Assembly (NCBI GenBank): GCA_038325765.1
Contig: JBBQJI010000011.1
Location: 73,971-137,970 of the forward strand
Reading direction: 5' to 3'
Length of the DNA: 64,000 bases
Origin: Xiheibacterium sp038325765
Lineage (GTDB): Bacteria > Myxococcota_A > Polyangia > Nannocystales > Nannocystaceae
The position numbers and the translations under genes were made by a program. Each line of letters starts with the position of its first letter. The first letter of the stretch is position 1. Below, piece after piece: positions 19,516 through 27,824 of this stretch. Below the pieces are notes generated by a model that ran no database searches, was not told where the DNA came from, and saw only the letters and a program-made list of their open reading frames with translations.

Positions 19516-20580
19516 ATGGTCTGCGCCGTGTCCGACGACGACGCCCTCGCAAGGCTGCTCCACGACTTCCTCGGGGTCGAGTTGCCGGCTGTTCACACGC
19601 TCGACGACGCCTATGCGCTGAAGGTCAAGTACCTCGGCAAGAAGGGGTTGCTGACCGAGCTGTCGCGGACGCTCGGCGGCCTGCCGCCCGAGCACAGGCG
19701 CACGCGCGGGCAGGAGATCAACGAGGCCAAGGCCAGCCTCGAGCTGGCCTACGAGGCCCGCTGCGCAGCGCTGCGGGCCGAGCTCGACGCCCGCGAGCTC
19801 GCGGCGTTCGAGGATCTGACGTGGGTGCCCCAGGGATCGCCAGGCACGCTGCACCCGGTGACCCGAACCCGGCGCGCGCTCGAGCGCGTGTTCGAGTCGA
19901 TGGGCTTCGACATCGTCGACGGCCCCCACGTCGAGTACGCCCGCTTCAACTTCGATGATCTCAACATCGGCCCCGACCATCCGGCGCGCGACATGGCCGA
20001 CACGTTCTTCGTCGATCCGCCTGCGGGATCGCGGTGGCGACCCGGCGAGTTGGTGCTGCGGACGCACACCTCGCCGGTGCAGATCCGGACGATGCTGCAG
20101 CGCAAGCCGCCGATCCGCATCGTCGCGCTCGGCACCGTGTTCCGCCGCGACGACGACGCGACCCATAGTCCGATGTTCCACCAGATCGAGGGCCTGTGCA
20201 TCGACGAGCGGGTGAGCATGGCCGATCTGCGGGCCACGCTGTACCGCTTCGTCAGCGCCTTCTTCGAGCGCCCGCTCGAGGTCCGCTTCCGGCCGTCGTT
20301 CTTCCCCTTCGTCGAGCCGGGCGCCGAGTTCGACATGCAGTGTCCGTTCTGCGCCAGCAAGGGCTGCACCGTGTGCAAGGGCAGCGGCTGGATCGAGCTC
20401 GGCGGCGCGGGGATGGTCCACCCCGCGGTGTTCGAGGCCTGCGGCATCGACCCCGAGCGCTACACCGGATGGGCGTTCGGCTTCGGTATCGATCGCATGT
20501 CGATGCTGATGCACCAGATCCACGATCTGCGGCTGCTGTTCGACGGTGACGTCCGCTTCTTGGAGCAGTTTCCATGTTGA
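19516..20580 (+). CDS. pheS: Phenylalanyl-tRNA synthetase alpha subunit
   Basis: The catalytic alpha subunit of the (alpha-beta)2 enzyme charges tRNA-Phe. Visible are the N-terminal coiled-coil (KVKYLGKKGLLTELSRTLGG), class II motif 2 (FRRDDDATHSPMFHQIEGL), the Cys-rich CPFCASKGCTVCKGSGW typical of many bacterial PheS, and motif 3 GFGIDRMSMLM. Its 354 residues are a normal length. ATG 19516 was chosen; a GTG at 19528 is a possible alternative. Its stop overlaps the pheT ATG by 7 bp. Confidence 0.97.
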   Translation: MVCAVSDDDALARLLHDFLGVELPAVHTLDDAYALKVKYLGKKGLLTELSRTLGGLPPEHRRTRGQEINEAKASLELAYEARCAALRAELDARELAAFEDLTWVPQGSPGTLHPVTRTRRALERVFESMGFDIVDGPHVEYARFNFDDLNIGPDHPARDMADTFFVDPPAGSRWRPGELVLRTHTSPVQIRTMLQRKPPIRIVALGTVFRRDDDATHSPMFHQIEGLCIDERVSMADLRATLYRFVSAFFERPLEVRFRPSFFPFVEPGAEFDMQCPFCASKGCTVCKGSGWIELGGAGMVHPAVFEACGIDPERYTGWAFGFGIDRMSMLMHQIHDLRLLFDGDVRFLEQFPC

Positions 20581-23111
20581 TCTCCCGTGTGTGGCTCGCC
20601 GAGCTGCTCGCCGACGCCGTCCTTCTCGAGGCCCTGTCCGACGACGAGCTCACCGTCGCACTCACCGGGCTCGGGCTCGAGGTCGAGGGCCGCCATCGCA
20701 CCGGCGAGGGGCTGGGCGACGTCGTGGTCGCCGAGATCATCGCGGCGCGGCCCCATCCGGACGCGGACCGCCTGCGCGTCGTCGAGTTGCACGACGGCGA
20801 CGGCGTGCGCCAGGTGGTGTGCGGCGCTCCGAACGTGCCGGCGCCGGGCGGACGGGTCCTGTTCGCGCGGCCGGGCACGCGTCTGCCCGGCGGCTTGGAG
20901 ATCGGCGCGCGCGCGGTCCGTGGGGTCGACAGCGAGGGCATGATCTGCTCCGAGACCGAGCTCGACATCGGTCCCGGTGCCGACGGCATCGTCGTGCTCG
21001 AGGGTTCGCCCGCGCCCGGCATCGCGCTGCACGAGCTCGTCGCCGGCGTCCGCGACACGCTCATCGAGCTGTCGGTGACGCCCAACCGCCCCGATGCGTT
21101 GGGCCACGTGGGTGTGGCCCGCGACCTGGCGGTGAAGTTGGGGCGCAGCTGGGAGCCCCGGCCCGCGGCGCTGCCCGTGGTCGCCGACGATCCGCGCCTG
21201 GCGAGCATCGAGGCGCTCGACGGTTGCGGCCGCTACTACGGCATCGCGTTCGCGGGCGCCGAGGTCGGTCCCTCGCCGCTTGCGGCCCGCGTGCGCCTGC
21301 ACCGGCTCGGCCTGCGGCCGCTGTCGAACGCCGTCGACATCACGAACCTGGTGCTGATGCAGTGGGGCCAGCCGCTGCACGTCTTCGATCGCGCGGTGTT
21401 GGGCGAGCATCGCGTCGTCGTGCGACGGGCCGCTGCCGGCGAGCCACTGCGAACGCTCGACGGCCGCGATCTGTCGCTGGTCGCCGAAGACCTCGTCATC
21501 GCCGATGCCCACCGCCCGATGGCGCTGGCCGGGATCATGGGCGGCGAGCACTCGGGCGTGGCGGCGGGCACCACGACGCTGCTGCTCGAGGCGGCGTGGT
21601 TCCACCCCGCGGGGATCCGCCGCAGCGCACGGCGCCACGGCATCTCCACCGACAGCAGCCAGCGCTTCGAACGCGGCGTCGACCATGGTGCGGGGCTCAC
21701 CGGAGCCTGTGCCGAGGCCGCAGCGCTGCTGCAGCGCTGGTGCAGCGCGACACCGGTGGCGATGCACGTCGCCGAGGGCCACCGCCCGACGCCGGTGACG
21801 ATCCACTTTCGACCCGAGCGCTGCGCGATGCTGCTGGGGATGGAGGTGCCGCGCGCCGACATCGAGCGCATCTTCGCGGCGACGGGCGTCGAGGTGGACG
21901 CGGCCGATGATGCTCGCTGGCGCTGCGTGGCGCCGACGCACCGCCCCGATCTGGCGCGCGAGGTCGATCTGGTCGACGAGGTCGTGCGCCACCACGGGCT
22001 CGAGCGGCTGCCGATGCGCACGACACCGGCGACGGCCGAGGGCGAGGCGGCGCCGCCGGCGGTGCGGATGGCGCGGCGGGTCGCCGTCGCCGTCGTCGAT
22101 GCGCTGCGCGAGTGCGGCCTGCACGAGGTCGTGTCGCTCGCGTTCGCCCGGCCTGCTGCGATCGCGGCGGTGGGCGACGATCCCGAATCCGCCGCCATCG
22201 TGCGGCTGACCAACCCCATGCGCACCGAGGCCGGCCTGCTGCGCACCCATCTGCTGCCCGGGCTGCTCGACGCGCTGGCGCTCAACCTCGCCCGCCACGC
22301 CCGGCCGGTGGCGCTGTTCGAGTGCGGTCGCACCTATCGGCACGGTGACCACGCGACGCTGCCCGGCCCCACGGCCGAGATCGACGCCGCGTTGCCGGCC
22401 GAGGCGCCGATCGCCGCGGTGCTGTGCGGCGTGGGTGCGCACGCCGACGCCGCGGCCCGCACCGCCGCCGATCCACGGCGCGTGGGCCAGGCGCTGCTGC
22501 ACGTGCTCGTCCGCGTCGGCACCTCCGCGACGATCCGCGTCCCCGCATCGCCGGTGCCGTGGCTGCATCCGGGTGCCCAGGCCGAGCTCGTGCTGCCGTC
22601 GGGCGTCGTCGTGGGCCGCTTCGGCCGCGTGCATCCCCAGCTGCTCGGCACCTGGGATCTGCCGCGCGGCGCTCAGGCGGCGTTCGGCGAGCTCGAGCTC
22701 GAGCGGCTGCCACCGCTGCAGGTGCCCCAGTTCGCCGCGGTGCCGCGCTTCCCCGGCACCGCGCGCGATCTGTCCATCGACGTCTCGATCGCGCTGCCCG
22801 TCGCGCGCATCGTCGCGGCGCTCGACGCTGCGGCGGCGCGCAACGTCGGCGAAGGCGAGGATCCACCGCGGCTCGTGCCGGCGCAGTGGCGCGCGCACGG
22901 CGACGACGTCGGCAGCGGCGCGATCGTGCTCATCGAGGACTACAGGGGCGAAGGTGTTGCACCGTCTCGCCGCGCGCTCTTGCTGCGCATGCACTACGGC
23001 GCTCGCACGCGCTCGGTCACCGACGCGGAGGTGCAGCAGTCGTACGAAGCGACCGTCGAGTCCGCGTGCGCCGAGCTACGCGCCGCCGATGGCCTCCTGC
23101 GGCGGCGCTGA
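20574..23111 (+). CDS. pheT: Phenylalanyl-tRNA synthetase beta subunit
   Basis: The 845-residue beta subunit has an EMAP/OB-type tRNA-binding domain (about 40-150, AARPHPDADRLRVVELHDGD), the B3/B4 editing region, a B5 domain with IMGGEHSGV and SQRFERGVD phrases nearby, and a C-terminal FDX-ACB anticodon-binding domain (FPGTARDLSIDVS onward). It is slightly longer than the usual length of about 800 residues. It overlaps pheS, which ensures coupled synthesis of the two subunits, and is followed by ihfA as in enterobacteria. Confidence 0.97.
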   Translation: MLISRVWLAELLADAVLLEALSDDELTVALTGLGLEVEGRHRTGEGLGDVVVAEIIAARPHPDADRLRVVELHDGDGVRQVVCGAPNVPAPGGRVLFARPGTRLPGGLEIGARAVRGVDSEGMICSETELDIGPGADGIVVLEGSPAPGIALHELVAGVRDTLIELSVTPNRPDALGHVGVARDLAVKLGRSWEPRPAALPVVADDPRLASIEALDGCGRYYGIAFAGAEVGPSPLAARVRLHRLGLRPLSNAVDITNLVLMQWGQPLHVFDRAVLGEHRVVVRRAAAGEPLRTLDGRDLSLVAEDLVIADAHRPMALAGIMGGEHSGVAAGTTTLLLEAAWFHPAGIRRSARRHGISTDSSQRFERGVDHGAGLTGACAEAAALLQRWCSATPVAMHVAEGHRPTPVTIHFRPERCAMLLGMEVPRADIERIFAATGVEVDAADDARWRCVAPTHRPDLAREVDLVDEVVRHHGLERLPMRTTPATAEGEAAPPAVRMARRVAVAVVDALRECGLHEVVSLAFARPAAIAAVGDDPESAAIVRLTNPMRTEAGLLRTHLLPGLLDALALNLARHARPVALFECGRTYRHGDHATLPGPTAEIDAALPAEAPIAAVLCGVGAHADAAARTAADPRRVGQALLHVLVRVGTSATIRVPASPVPWLHPGAQAELVLPSGVVVGRFGRVHPQLLGTWDLPRGAQAAFGELELERLPPLQVPQFAAVPRFPGTARDLSIDVSIALPVARIVAALDAAAARNVGEGEDPPRLVPAQWRAHGDDVGSGAIVLIEDYRGEGVAPSRRALLLRMHYGARTRSVTDAEVQQSYEATVESACAELRAADGLLRRR

Positions 23112-23197
23112 GCGTTGCGGCGGCGTGCAGCGCCAAGGCGTCGGCAACCGCCGCCGTCGCTTGCGCTCATCCCACAGATCGGCAACGATGCGGGGCC

Positions 23198-23479
23198 ATG
23201 ACGAAGGCCGACATCATCGATCGGGTCTGCGAGGTCGTTGGGGGCTTCTCCAAGAAGGAGGCCGCCGATCTCGTCGAGAAGATCTTCGACGTGATGAAGT
23301 CGACGCTCGAGGACGGCGAGAAGATCAAGATTTCCGGCTTCGGCAACTTTTTGGTGCGCGAGAAGCAGCCGCGACCGGGTCGCAACCCGCAGACCGGCAC
23401 CGAGATCACGATCGACGCGCGCAAGGTGCTCACGTTCAAGCCCTCGCCCGTGCTCAAGCAGGCGCTGAACCAGCCCTGA
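23198..23479 (+). CDS. ihfA: Integration host factor alpha-type DNA-bending protein (HU/IHF family)
   Basis: The 93-residue product has the HU/IHF fold signatures MTKADIIDRVCEVVGGFSKKEA, KISGFGNF and the beta-arm RPGRNPQTGTEI, which carries the minor-groove Pro. Its place right after pheT matches the pheST-ihfA order in enterobacteria and supports IHF-alpha rather than HU. The frame extends far upstream through pheT in another phase, but ATG 23198 is the clear start. IHF bends DNA for sigma54 promoters and recombination, which is relevant here because a sigma54 activator is encoded nearby. Confidence 0.93.
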   Translation: MTKADIIDRVCEVVGGFSKKEAADLVEKIFDVMKSTLEDGEKIKISGFGNFLVREKQPRPGRNPQTGTEITIDARKVLTFKPSPVLKQALNQP

Positions 23480-23509
23480 TCCCCCGAGGGTTCATCGGGC
23501 GTTCGAACG

Positions 23510-24046
23510 ATGGTTTCGCCGAAGACACCGACGCGTCGTCGCGCCGCTCGCCCCGCGCCCGAGGGTGACGACGCCGATCTGGGATCGGACAAGCTGTACT
23601 TCAAGATCGGCGAGGTCGCGGAGATCGTCGGCGTGCCGGCGTACGTGCTGCGCTACTGGGAGAGCGAGTTCAAGGCGATCCGCCCCCAGAAGTCGCGGAC
23701 GCAGCAGCGCGTATACCGGCGGCGCGACGTCGTCACGCTGCTGCGGATCAAGCACCTGCTGTACGAGAAGAAGTTCACCATCGCCGGGGCCCGGGTCGAG
23801 CTCAAGGAGGCGGGTGCGTCCGAGCAGCGGGCCAAGCCCAGTGGGGCCTACCTCGCGCGGCAGTCCCTCCGGCGCGTGCGCGACATGCTCGACGAGCTGC
23901 GCACCTTCGTCGGCGCCGAACAGCCCGGTCCCATCGCGGCCGATCCGAGCACGTTCCTACGCCGCGCCGGTGGCGCTCGGGCGCTGCTCGCCGAGGACGA
24001 CGCGCCGCAGCAACCCCGGGCCGACCGCCGCGGCGACGCCCGCTGA
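23510..24046 (+). CDS. MerR-family transcriptional regulator
   Basis: The 178-residue protein has the MerR winged-helix domain at about residues 28-100: YFKIGEVAEIVGVPAYVLRY, the WESEF element and RVYRRRDVVTLLRIKHLLYE. It lacks the Cys residues of metal-sensing MerR members. The C-terminal half is short, helical and then Ala/Asp/Arg-rich. MerR genes after ihfA are common in delta-proteobacterial and myxobacterial genomes (family knowledge). The effector is unknown. The gene starts 30 bp after ihfA and ends the translation operon before tRNA-Pro. Confidence 0.88.
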   Translation: MVSPKTPTRRRAARPAPEGDDADLGSDKLYFKIGEVAEIVGVPAYVLRYWESEFKAIRPQKSRTQQRVYRRRDVVTLLRIKHLLYEKKFTIAGARVELKEAGASEQRAKPSGAYLARQSLRRVRDMLDELRTFVGAEQPGPIAADPSTFLRRAGGARALLAEDDAPQQPRADRRGDAR

Positions 24047-24129
24047 GCCGCCTCACCTGCTCGGATCCGACCGGCGGCGGCGCGATGCGCCCGATCGAGC
24101 CCCATGCAGCCCCCTCGGGCGCGGGCCGC

Positions 24130-24158
24130 TTGTGCGAAGCCCGAGCACCAGGTATAAG
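24130..24158 (+). promoter_or_regulatory. Sigma70-type promoter of tRNA-Pro
   Basis: The -35 TTGTGC (24130-24135) and -10 TATAAG (24153-24158) are separated by exactly 17 bp. The tRNA gene starts 15 nt after the -10. The A/T-rich -10 stands out against a GC-rich background. Confidence 0.65.
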
Positions 24159-24170
24159 CCAGGCCGCCGT

Positions 24171-24246
<76 letters not shown>

Positions 24247-24257
24247 CAAAACGGGTT

Positions 24258-24287
24258 CCGCGGCCTCGGGTGATACCGAGGCCGCGG
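24258..24287 (+). terminator. Strong GC-rich stem-loop after tRNA-Pro
   Basis: A perfect 12-bp inverted repeat, CCGCGGCCTCGG / CCGAGGCCGCGG, has a 6-nt loop (GTGATA) and lies 11 nt after the tRNA. No T-run follows, as is common in very GC-rich genomes. It probably terminates the tRNA transcript before surE. Confidence 0.65.
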
Positions 24288-24313
24288 TCCGGCGGCGGGG
24301 CAGGGGACTTGGG

Positions 24314-25108
24314 GTGATACGACCGCTCATCCTCGTGACCAACGACGACGGGGTGCTGGCACCGGGCTTGGCCACGCTGGTCGAGGCGCTCGAGGGGCTC
24401 GGCGAGGTGATCGTCTGCGCGCCCGAGACCGAGCGCAGCGGATCGGGCCACGCGATCTCGTTCCACACCCACTTGCGCGCCCACGCGCTCCGGCCGGGCT
24501 GGTGGAGCCTGTCGGGCACCCCCGTCGACTGCGTCTACTTCGCGATGATGCACCTGTGCCCGCAGCCGCCGGCGCTGGTCTGCTCCGGCATCAACGTCGG
24601 CTACAACCTCGGATCCGACGTGCTGTACTCGGGTACGGTCGGCGCAGCGGCCGAGGCCTACCTGCGCGGCTGCCCTGCGATCGCGGTGTCGGCCGAGCGC
24701 ACCCTATACGGCGCGGCGTGGGCGGCTCCCGTGGTGCGTCGCGTCGCGGCCGAGCTCCTGCGCCTGCCGTCGCCGATGCTCCTCAACCTCAACGTGCCGC
24801 CGCCCCATGGCCCCGGCGACGACACCGAGCCCACCGTCGAAGCGCTCGCGGCCCCGCGGCCTGTCGCCGTCACGCGGCTGGGCGTCCGCCGCTACCGCGA
24901 TGGCGTCGAGCCGCGCACCGATCCGATGGGGCGCCCTTACTACTGGATCGGTGGGCCGCCGGAGCCCGGATCGTCGGATCTCGAGCACGACACCGGCGCC
25001 GTCGCGGCGTCGCTTGCCTCGCTCACCCCGCTGCAGCTCGACCTCACCGCGCCCGACCTCGAGCCGGCGCGGATGATCGCGGCCGCCGTGGCCGCCCAGC
25101 CCGACTGA
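24314..25108 (+). CDS. surE: 5'/3'-nucleotidase SurE
   Basis: The 264-residue protein has the SurE signature ILVTNDDGVLAPGL at residues 6-19 (metal-binding Asp11/Asp12), then APETERSGSGHAIS, SGTPVDCVYF and CSGINVGYNLGSDVLYSGTV. SurE is a metal-dependent nucleoside 5'/3'-monophosphatase linked to stationary-phase survival. The start is GTG, preceded by a G-rich tract. It is followed 28 bp later by apt, so the two purine-related genes may be co-transcribed. Confidence 0.95.
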   Translation: MIRPLILVTNDDGVLAPGLATLVEALEGLGEVIVCAPETERSGSGHAISFHTHLRAHALRPGWWSLSGTPVDCVYFAMMHLCPQPPALVCSGINVGYNLGSDVLYSGTVGAAAEAYLRGCPAIAVSAERTLYGAAWAAPVVRRVAAELLRLPSPMLLNLNVPPPHGPGDDTEPTVEALAAPRPVAVTRLGVRRYRDGVEPRTDPMGRPYYWIGGPPEPGSSDLEHDTGAVAASLASLTPLQLDLTAPDLEPARMIAAAVAAQPD

Positions 25109-25136
25109 ACCGTCGTCCCCATCGGAGTTCGAACCC

Positions 25137-25700
25137 ATGCCCGCAGCCCTCGACGGTGACACCCGCGCCCGCCTGACCGCCACCGTCGCCGACAGGATCC
25201 GTGCGGTCCCGGACTTCCCCCGGCCCGGCATCTTGTTCCGCGACATCACGCCGGTGCTCGCCGACGCGGCGGCCCTGGGCGCTGCGCTCGATCTGCACAT
25301 CGATCGCATCGCCGACGTCGTGGACCGCATCGACACCGTCGTCGGGATCGAGTCGCGCGGGTTCCTGTTCGGCATGGCGGTCGCTGCCCGCATCGGCGCC
25401 GGCTTCGTGGTCGCCCGCAAGCCCGGCAAGCTGCCCGCCCCGACGATCGAGGCCAGCTACGCGCTCGAGTACGGCACCGACCGCCTCCAGATGCACGCCG
25501 ACGCCATGGTCCGGGGCGCGCGCGTGCTCGTCGTCGACGACCTGCTCGCGACCGGCGGGACGGCCGGGGCGGCGCGCGAGCTGGTGCTGTCGCTCGGCGG
25601 TGAGCCAATCGCAGCGCTGTTCCTCATCGAGCTGCGGGCGTTGGGGGGTCGGGCGCGGCTCGGCGATCTGCGCGTCGAGGCCGTCCTGGGCTACGACTGA
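25137..25700 (+). CDS. apt: Adenine phosphoribosyltransferase
   Basis: The 187-residue protein salvages adenine with PRPP to give AMP. Typical blocks are VPDFPRPGILFRDITPVL, GIESRGFLFG, FVVARKPGKLP, YALEYG and the PRPP-binding VLVVDDLLATGGTAGAA. Length is normal. It overlaps the convergent ABC ATPase gene by 10 bp at the 3' end. Confidence 0.96.
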   Translation: MPAALDGDTRARLTATVADRIRAVPDFPRPGILFRDITPVLADAAALGAALDLHIDRIADVVDRIDTVVGIESRGFLFGMAVAARIGAGFVVARKPGKLPAPTIEASYALEYGTDRLQMHADAMVRGARVLVVDDLLATGGTAGAARELVLSLGGEPIAALFLIELRALGGRARLGDLRVEAVLGYD

Positions 25701-26323
25701 TCGCGGCCGAGCGACCGCACGTCGACGCGCCGGGGCGACATCGCGTCGAGCTCGCCGAGCTCGTGGTCGTGGGCCGCCACGATGACGCCCGCGCCGCTGG
25801 ACAGCGCCGCGGCGAGGCGTGTCCGCATCGCGGCGCGACCGTCGACATCGACGCCGGCGAAGGGCTCGTCGAGCACGAACAGCCGCGGGTTGCCGACGCA
25901 CAGCCCGAGGAACGCGAGCCGGCGGCGCAGGCCCACGCTATACGTCGTCGCGAGCTGATCGAGCACCTCGCCGAGCTGCGGGTCGTCTGGCGGCGGCGCG
26001 GTGGCGCCGAAGACGTCGGCGCAGAACGCCAGCCACTCGCGGCCGGTGATGCCGGGCGGCACCTCGACCTCTTGGGCGAGCGCCCGCAGCCCTCGACGTG
26101 CGCCCATGGGATCGGCGCGCAGATCGTGACCATCGATGGCGATGTGACCGTCGTCGGGCACGACCTGGCCGCAGATGCAGCCGAGCAGCGTCGACTTGCC
26201 GGTGCCGTTGGGTCCGCGCAGCACCACGAGCTCGCCGTCACCGACGTCGAGCTCGACGCCGCCGAGGATCACCCGCGCACCGTAGCGCTTGGTGACGCCG
26301 CGCAGCTGCAGCGGCGCGCTCAT
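25691..26323 (-). CDS. ABC transporter ATP-binding protein (CcmA-like)
   Basis: The long open frame contains an internal ATG at 26323 (MSAPLQLRGVTKRYGAR) that overlaps the permease stop as ATGA and gives a normal 210-residue ATPase. Walker A is GPNGTGKST, Walker B is LFVLDEPFAGVD and the H-loop is AAHDH. The signature loop is weak (YSVGLRRRLAFLGL in place of LSGGQ), as in CcmA-like and other short exporters. Together with the next gene it forms a two-component ABC exporter; the cargo is unknown. Confidence 0.9.
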   Translation of the reverse strand: MSAPLQLRGVTKRYGARVILGGVELDVGDGELVVLRGPNGTGKSTLLGCICGQVVPDDGHIAIDGHDLRADPMGARRGLRALAQEVEVPPGITGREWLAFCADVFGATAPPPDDPQLGEVLDQLATTYSVGLRRRLAFLGLCVGNPRLFVLDEPFAGVDVDGRAAMRTRLAAALSSGAGVIVAAHDHELGELDAMSPRRVDVRSLGRDQS

Positions 26324-27474
26324 GCCTCGCCTCCCACGACTCGCGACGCGACGACGCGCCACGCCACCGGCAGCGCGGCGAGCACTACAGGCGCCAGCAG
26401 ACACGCCCACGCCCGCGCGCGATGATCGGTGAGGGGCAGGGGGGAGAGCAGGCGGCGTTGGGCCTGGCCGTGGCGACGCAGCGCGTCCGCAGGCACCAGC
26501 CACAGGGCGACGAGGCCGACGAGGATCCCGAGTTCGGCGATTCCCGGTGCCGCGGTGCGCACGGTGAGGATGACGGCGGTGCCGAGCAGTGCGACCAGGC
26601 GCAGCGTGGGCACGGGCGTCAGACGCTGGTGCTGGAGGATCGTCAGACGCAGGCCGGGATCGCGGATCGCGGCGAGCCACCGCGGCGCCGGTGATGGCAC
26701 GGGTGGGCCGGCGAGGGTGCGCATCGCCTGGCGCAGCCACGGCACGGCGTCGAACATCCCGCGGCAGTACGCTGGCACCGCCGCGACGCGCAGCACCGCC
26801 GCGATCGACAGGGCGAGCGTGCAGGCGACGAGGTGCGCGCGGCCAGGTGCACGACCATCCGCCCAGCGATCGATGGTGAGCTGCAGCGGCATCGCCACGG
26901 CGGCCGCGGTCGCGAGCGCCATCGCGGGCGCCCACAGGTGTACGACGGCCTCGGGGAGCGTCCAACCGCCGCCGGCGGCGCGCTGGAGCTGGCCGGCGAC
27001 GCTGTCCTCGGGCACGCGGCGACCGAGCAGGGCCGACGCCGCCGCGCCGGCGGGCTCGACCAATGCGCACGTCAGTACCAGCGCCAACCAGTCCGCGACC
27101 AGCACCATCCGCGCGGGCGCGTCGCTGCCCGCGATCGCGAAGGCGACCGCGCCGCACACCGCCTGCCACAGCAGACCCACGAGGTGACTGCGCCACGCGA
27201 TCGCGAAGCGGCGGCGCGGTGGCACCGGCAGCGGCAGCGTGGTCGCGAGTCCCTCGTCGTGGAGATATGCCGCGGTACGGGCGTGCAGTGTGACGAGCAG
27301 AAGCGCGGGCCCCAGGGCGAACGCGACGCTGCGCTGGGCCTCGACGCCCAGTGGCCGCGCGCCGCTCGCGAGTGAGGCTGCGATGCCCGCCGCGACGAGC
27401 GGCAAGGTCCAGCTCGCATGCGCGACGTCCCAGGGACGCAGGGGTGATCGCGACGCCACGTGAGGGGAAGACAT
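26320..27474 (-). CDS. ABC transporter permease-like polytopic membrane protein
   Basis: I chose the ATG at 27474 (MSSPHVASRSPLRPWDVAHA). The open frame continues upstream, but through repeat-rich DNA with no membrane-protein character. The 384-residue product has several hydrophobic helices (for example LPLVAAGIAASLASG, FALGPALLLVTLHA, LVGLLWQAVCGAVAFAI, LRLVALLGTAVILTV and the C-terminal WACLLAPVVLAALPVAW). It is coupled to the ATPase gene (ATGA overlap), so it is probably the membrane half of the exporter. No specific permease family was recognised. Confidence 0.78.
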   Translation of the reverse strand: MSSPHVASRSPLRPWDVAHASWTLPLVAAGIAASLASGARPLGVEAQRSVAFALGPALLLVTLHARTAAYLHDEGLATTLPLPVPPRRRFAIAWRSHLVGLLWQAVCGAVAFAIAGSDAPARMVLVADWLALVLTCALVEPAGAAASALLGRRVPEDSVAGQLQRAAGGGWTLPEAVVHLWAPAMALATAAAVAMPLQLTIDRWADGRAPGRAHLVACTLALSIAAVLRVAAVPAYCRGMFDAVPWLRQAMRTLAGPPVPSPAPRWLAAIRDPGLRLTILQHQRLTPVPTLRLVALLGTAVILTVRTAAPGIAELGILVGLVALWLVPADALRRHGQAQRRLLSPLPLTDHRARAWACLLAPVVLAALPVAWRVVASRVVGGEA

Positions 27475-27555
27475 GCCATAGGCGAGCGCCCGCATCGAGG
27501 GTGGGGCCAAGACGGGGCCCAAGATGCACGCATCAAAGGCACTGAAAACATGAGC

Positions 27556-27584
27556 ATTTGAAGATACTTGGTTGTCATTGTCGA
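27556..27584 (-). promoter_or_regulatory. Candidate promoter of the ABC exporter genes
   Basis: On the minus strand TCGACA (27584-27579) and TCAAAT (27561-27556) are 17 bp apart, matching 5/6 and 4/6 of the sigma70 consensus. They lie about 80 bp upstream of the chosen permease ATG. Judged by eye. Confidence 0.35.
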
Positions 27585-27610
27585 GGATTCGGTCGATGCA
27601 TTCTCCTGGA

Positions 27611-27638
27611 CCGTGGGCCGTGGGCCGTGGGCCGTGGA
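27611..27638 (+). repeat. 7-bp tandem repeat, CCGTGGG x4
   Basis: There are three exact copies of CCGTGGG followed by CCGTGGA. It is a simple tandem repeat between divergent genes, probably slipped-strand DNA with no assigned role. Confidence 0.8.
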
Positions 27639-27824
27639 CCGAGGCCGCGAACGCGACGCTCGACCGGCGCCGACGCGGCGGAAGCGAGGGTGTGTTCACC
27701 GAGCGACGGGTCGATCCGTCGGCGTACACCCATGCAGTGCCGATTGATCACGATGGGATGGACGCGACGCATCGCGCCCGAAAATTTGCGCGGGCGTGAT
27801 CCGCCGACCACAGTGCATCTCGGA

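Larger units (their letters stand above)
27475..27824. other. 350-bp intergenic region between divergent permease and murein endopeptidase genes
   Basis: It holds a relatively A/T-rich stretch (27530-27590) with a candidate minus-strand promoter and a 7-bp tandem repeat (27611-27638). Open frames run through it in both directions but show no protein-family character and encode mostly repeat-derived Arg/Gly/Pro. Confidence 0.6.

Noticed and set aside
22424..23197. Upstream extension of the ihfA frame
   Set aside because: It runs through pheT in a wrong phase with shadow composition; ATG 23198 gives a normal IHF length.
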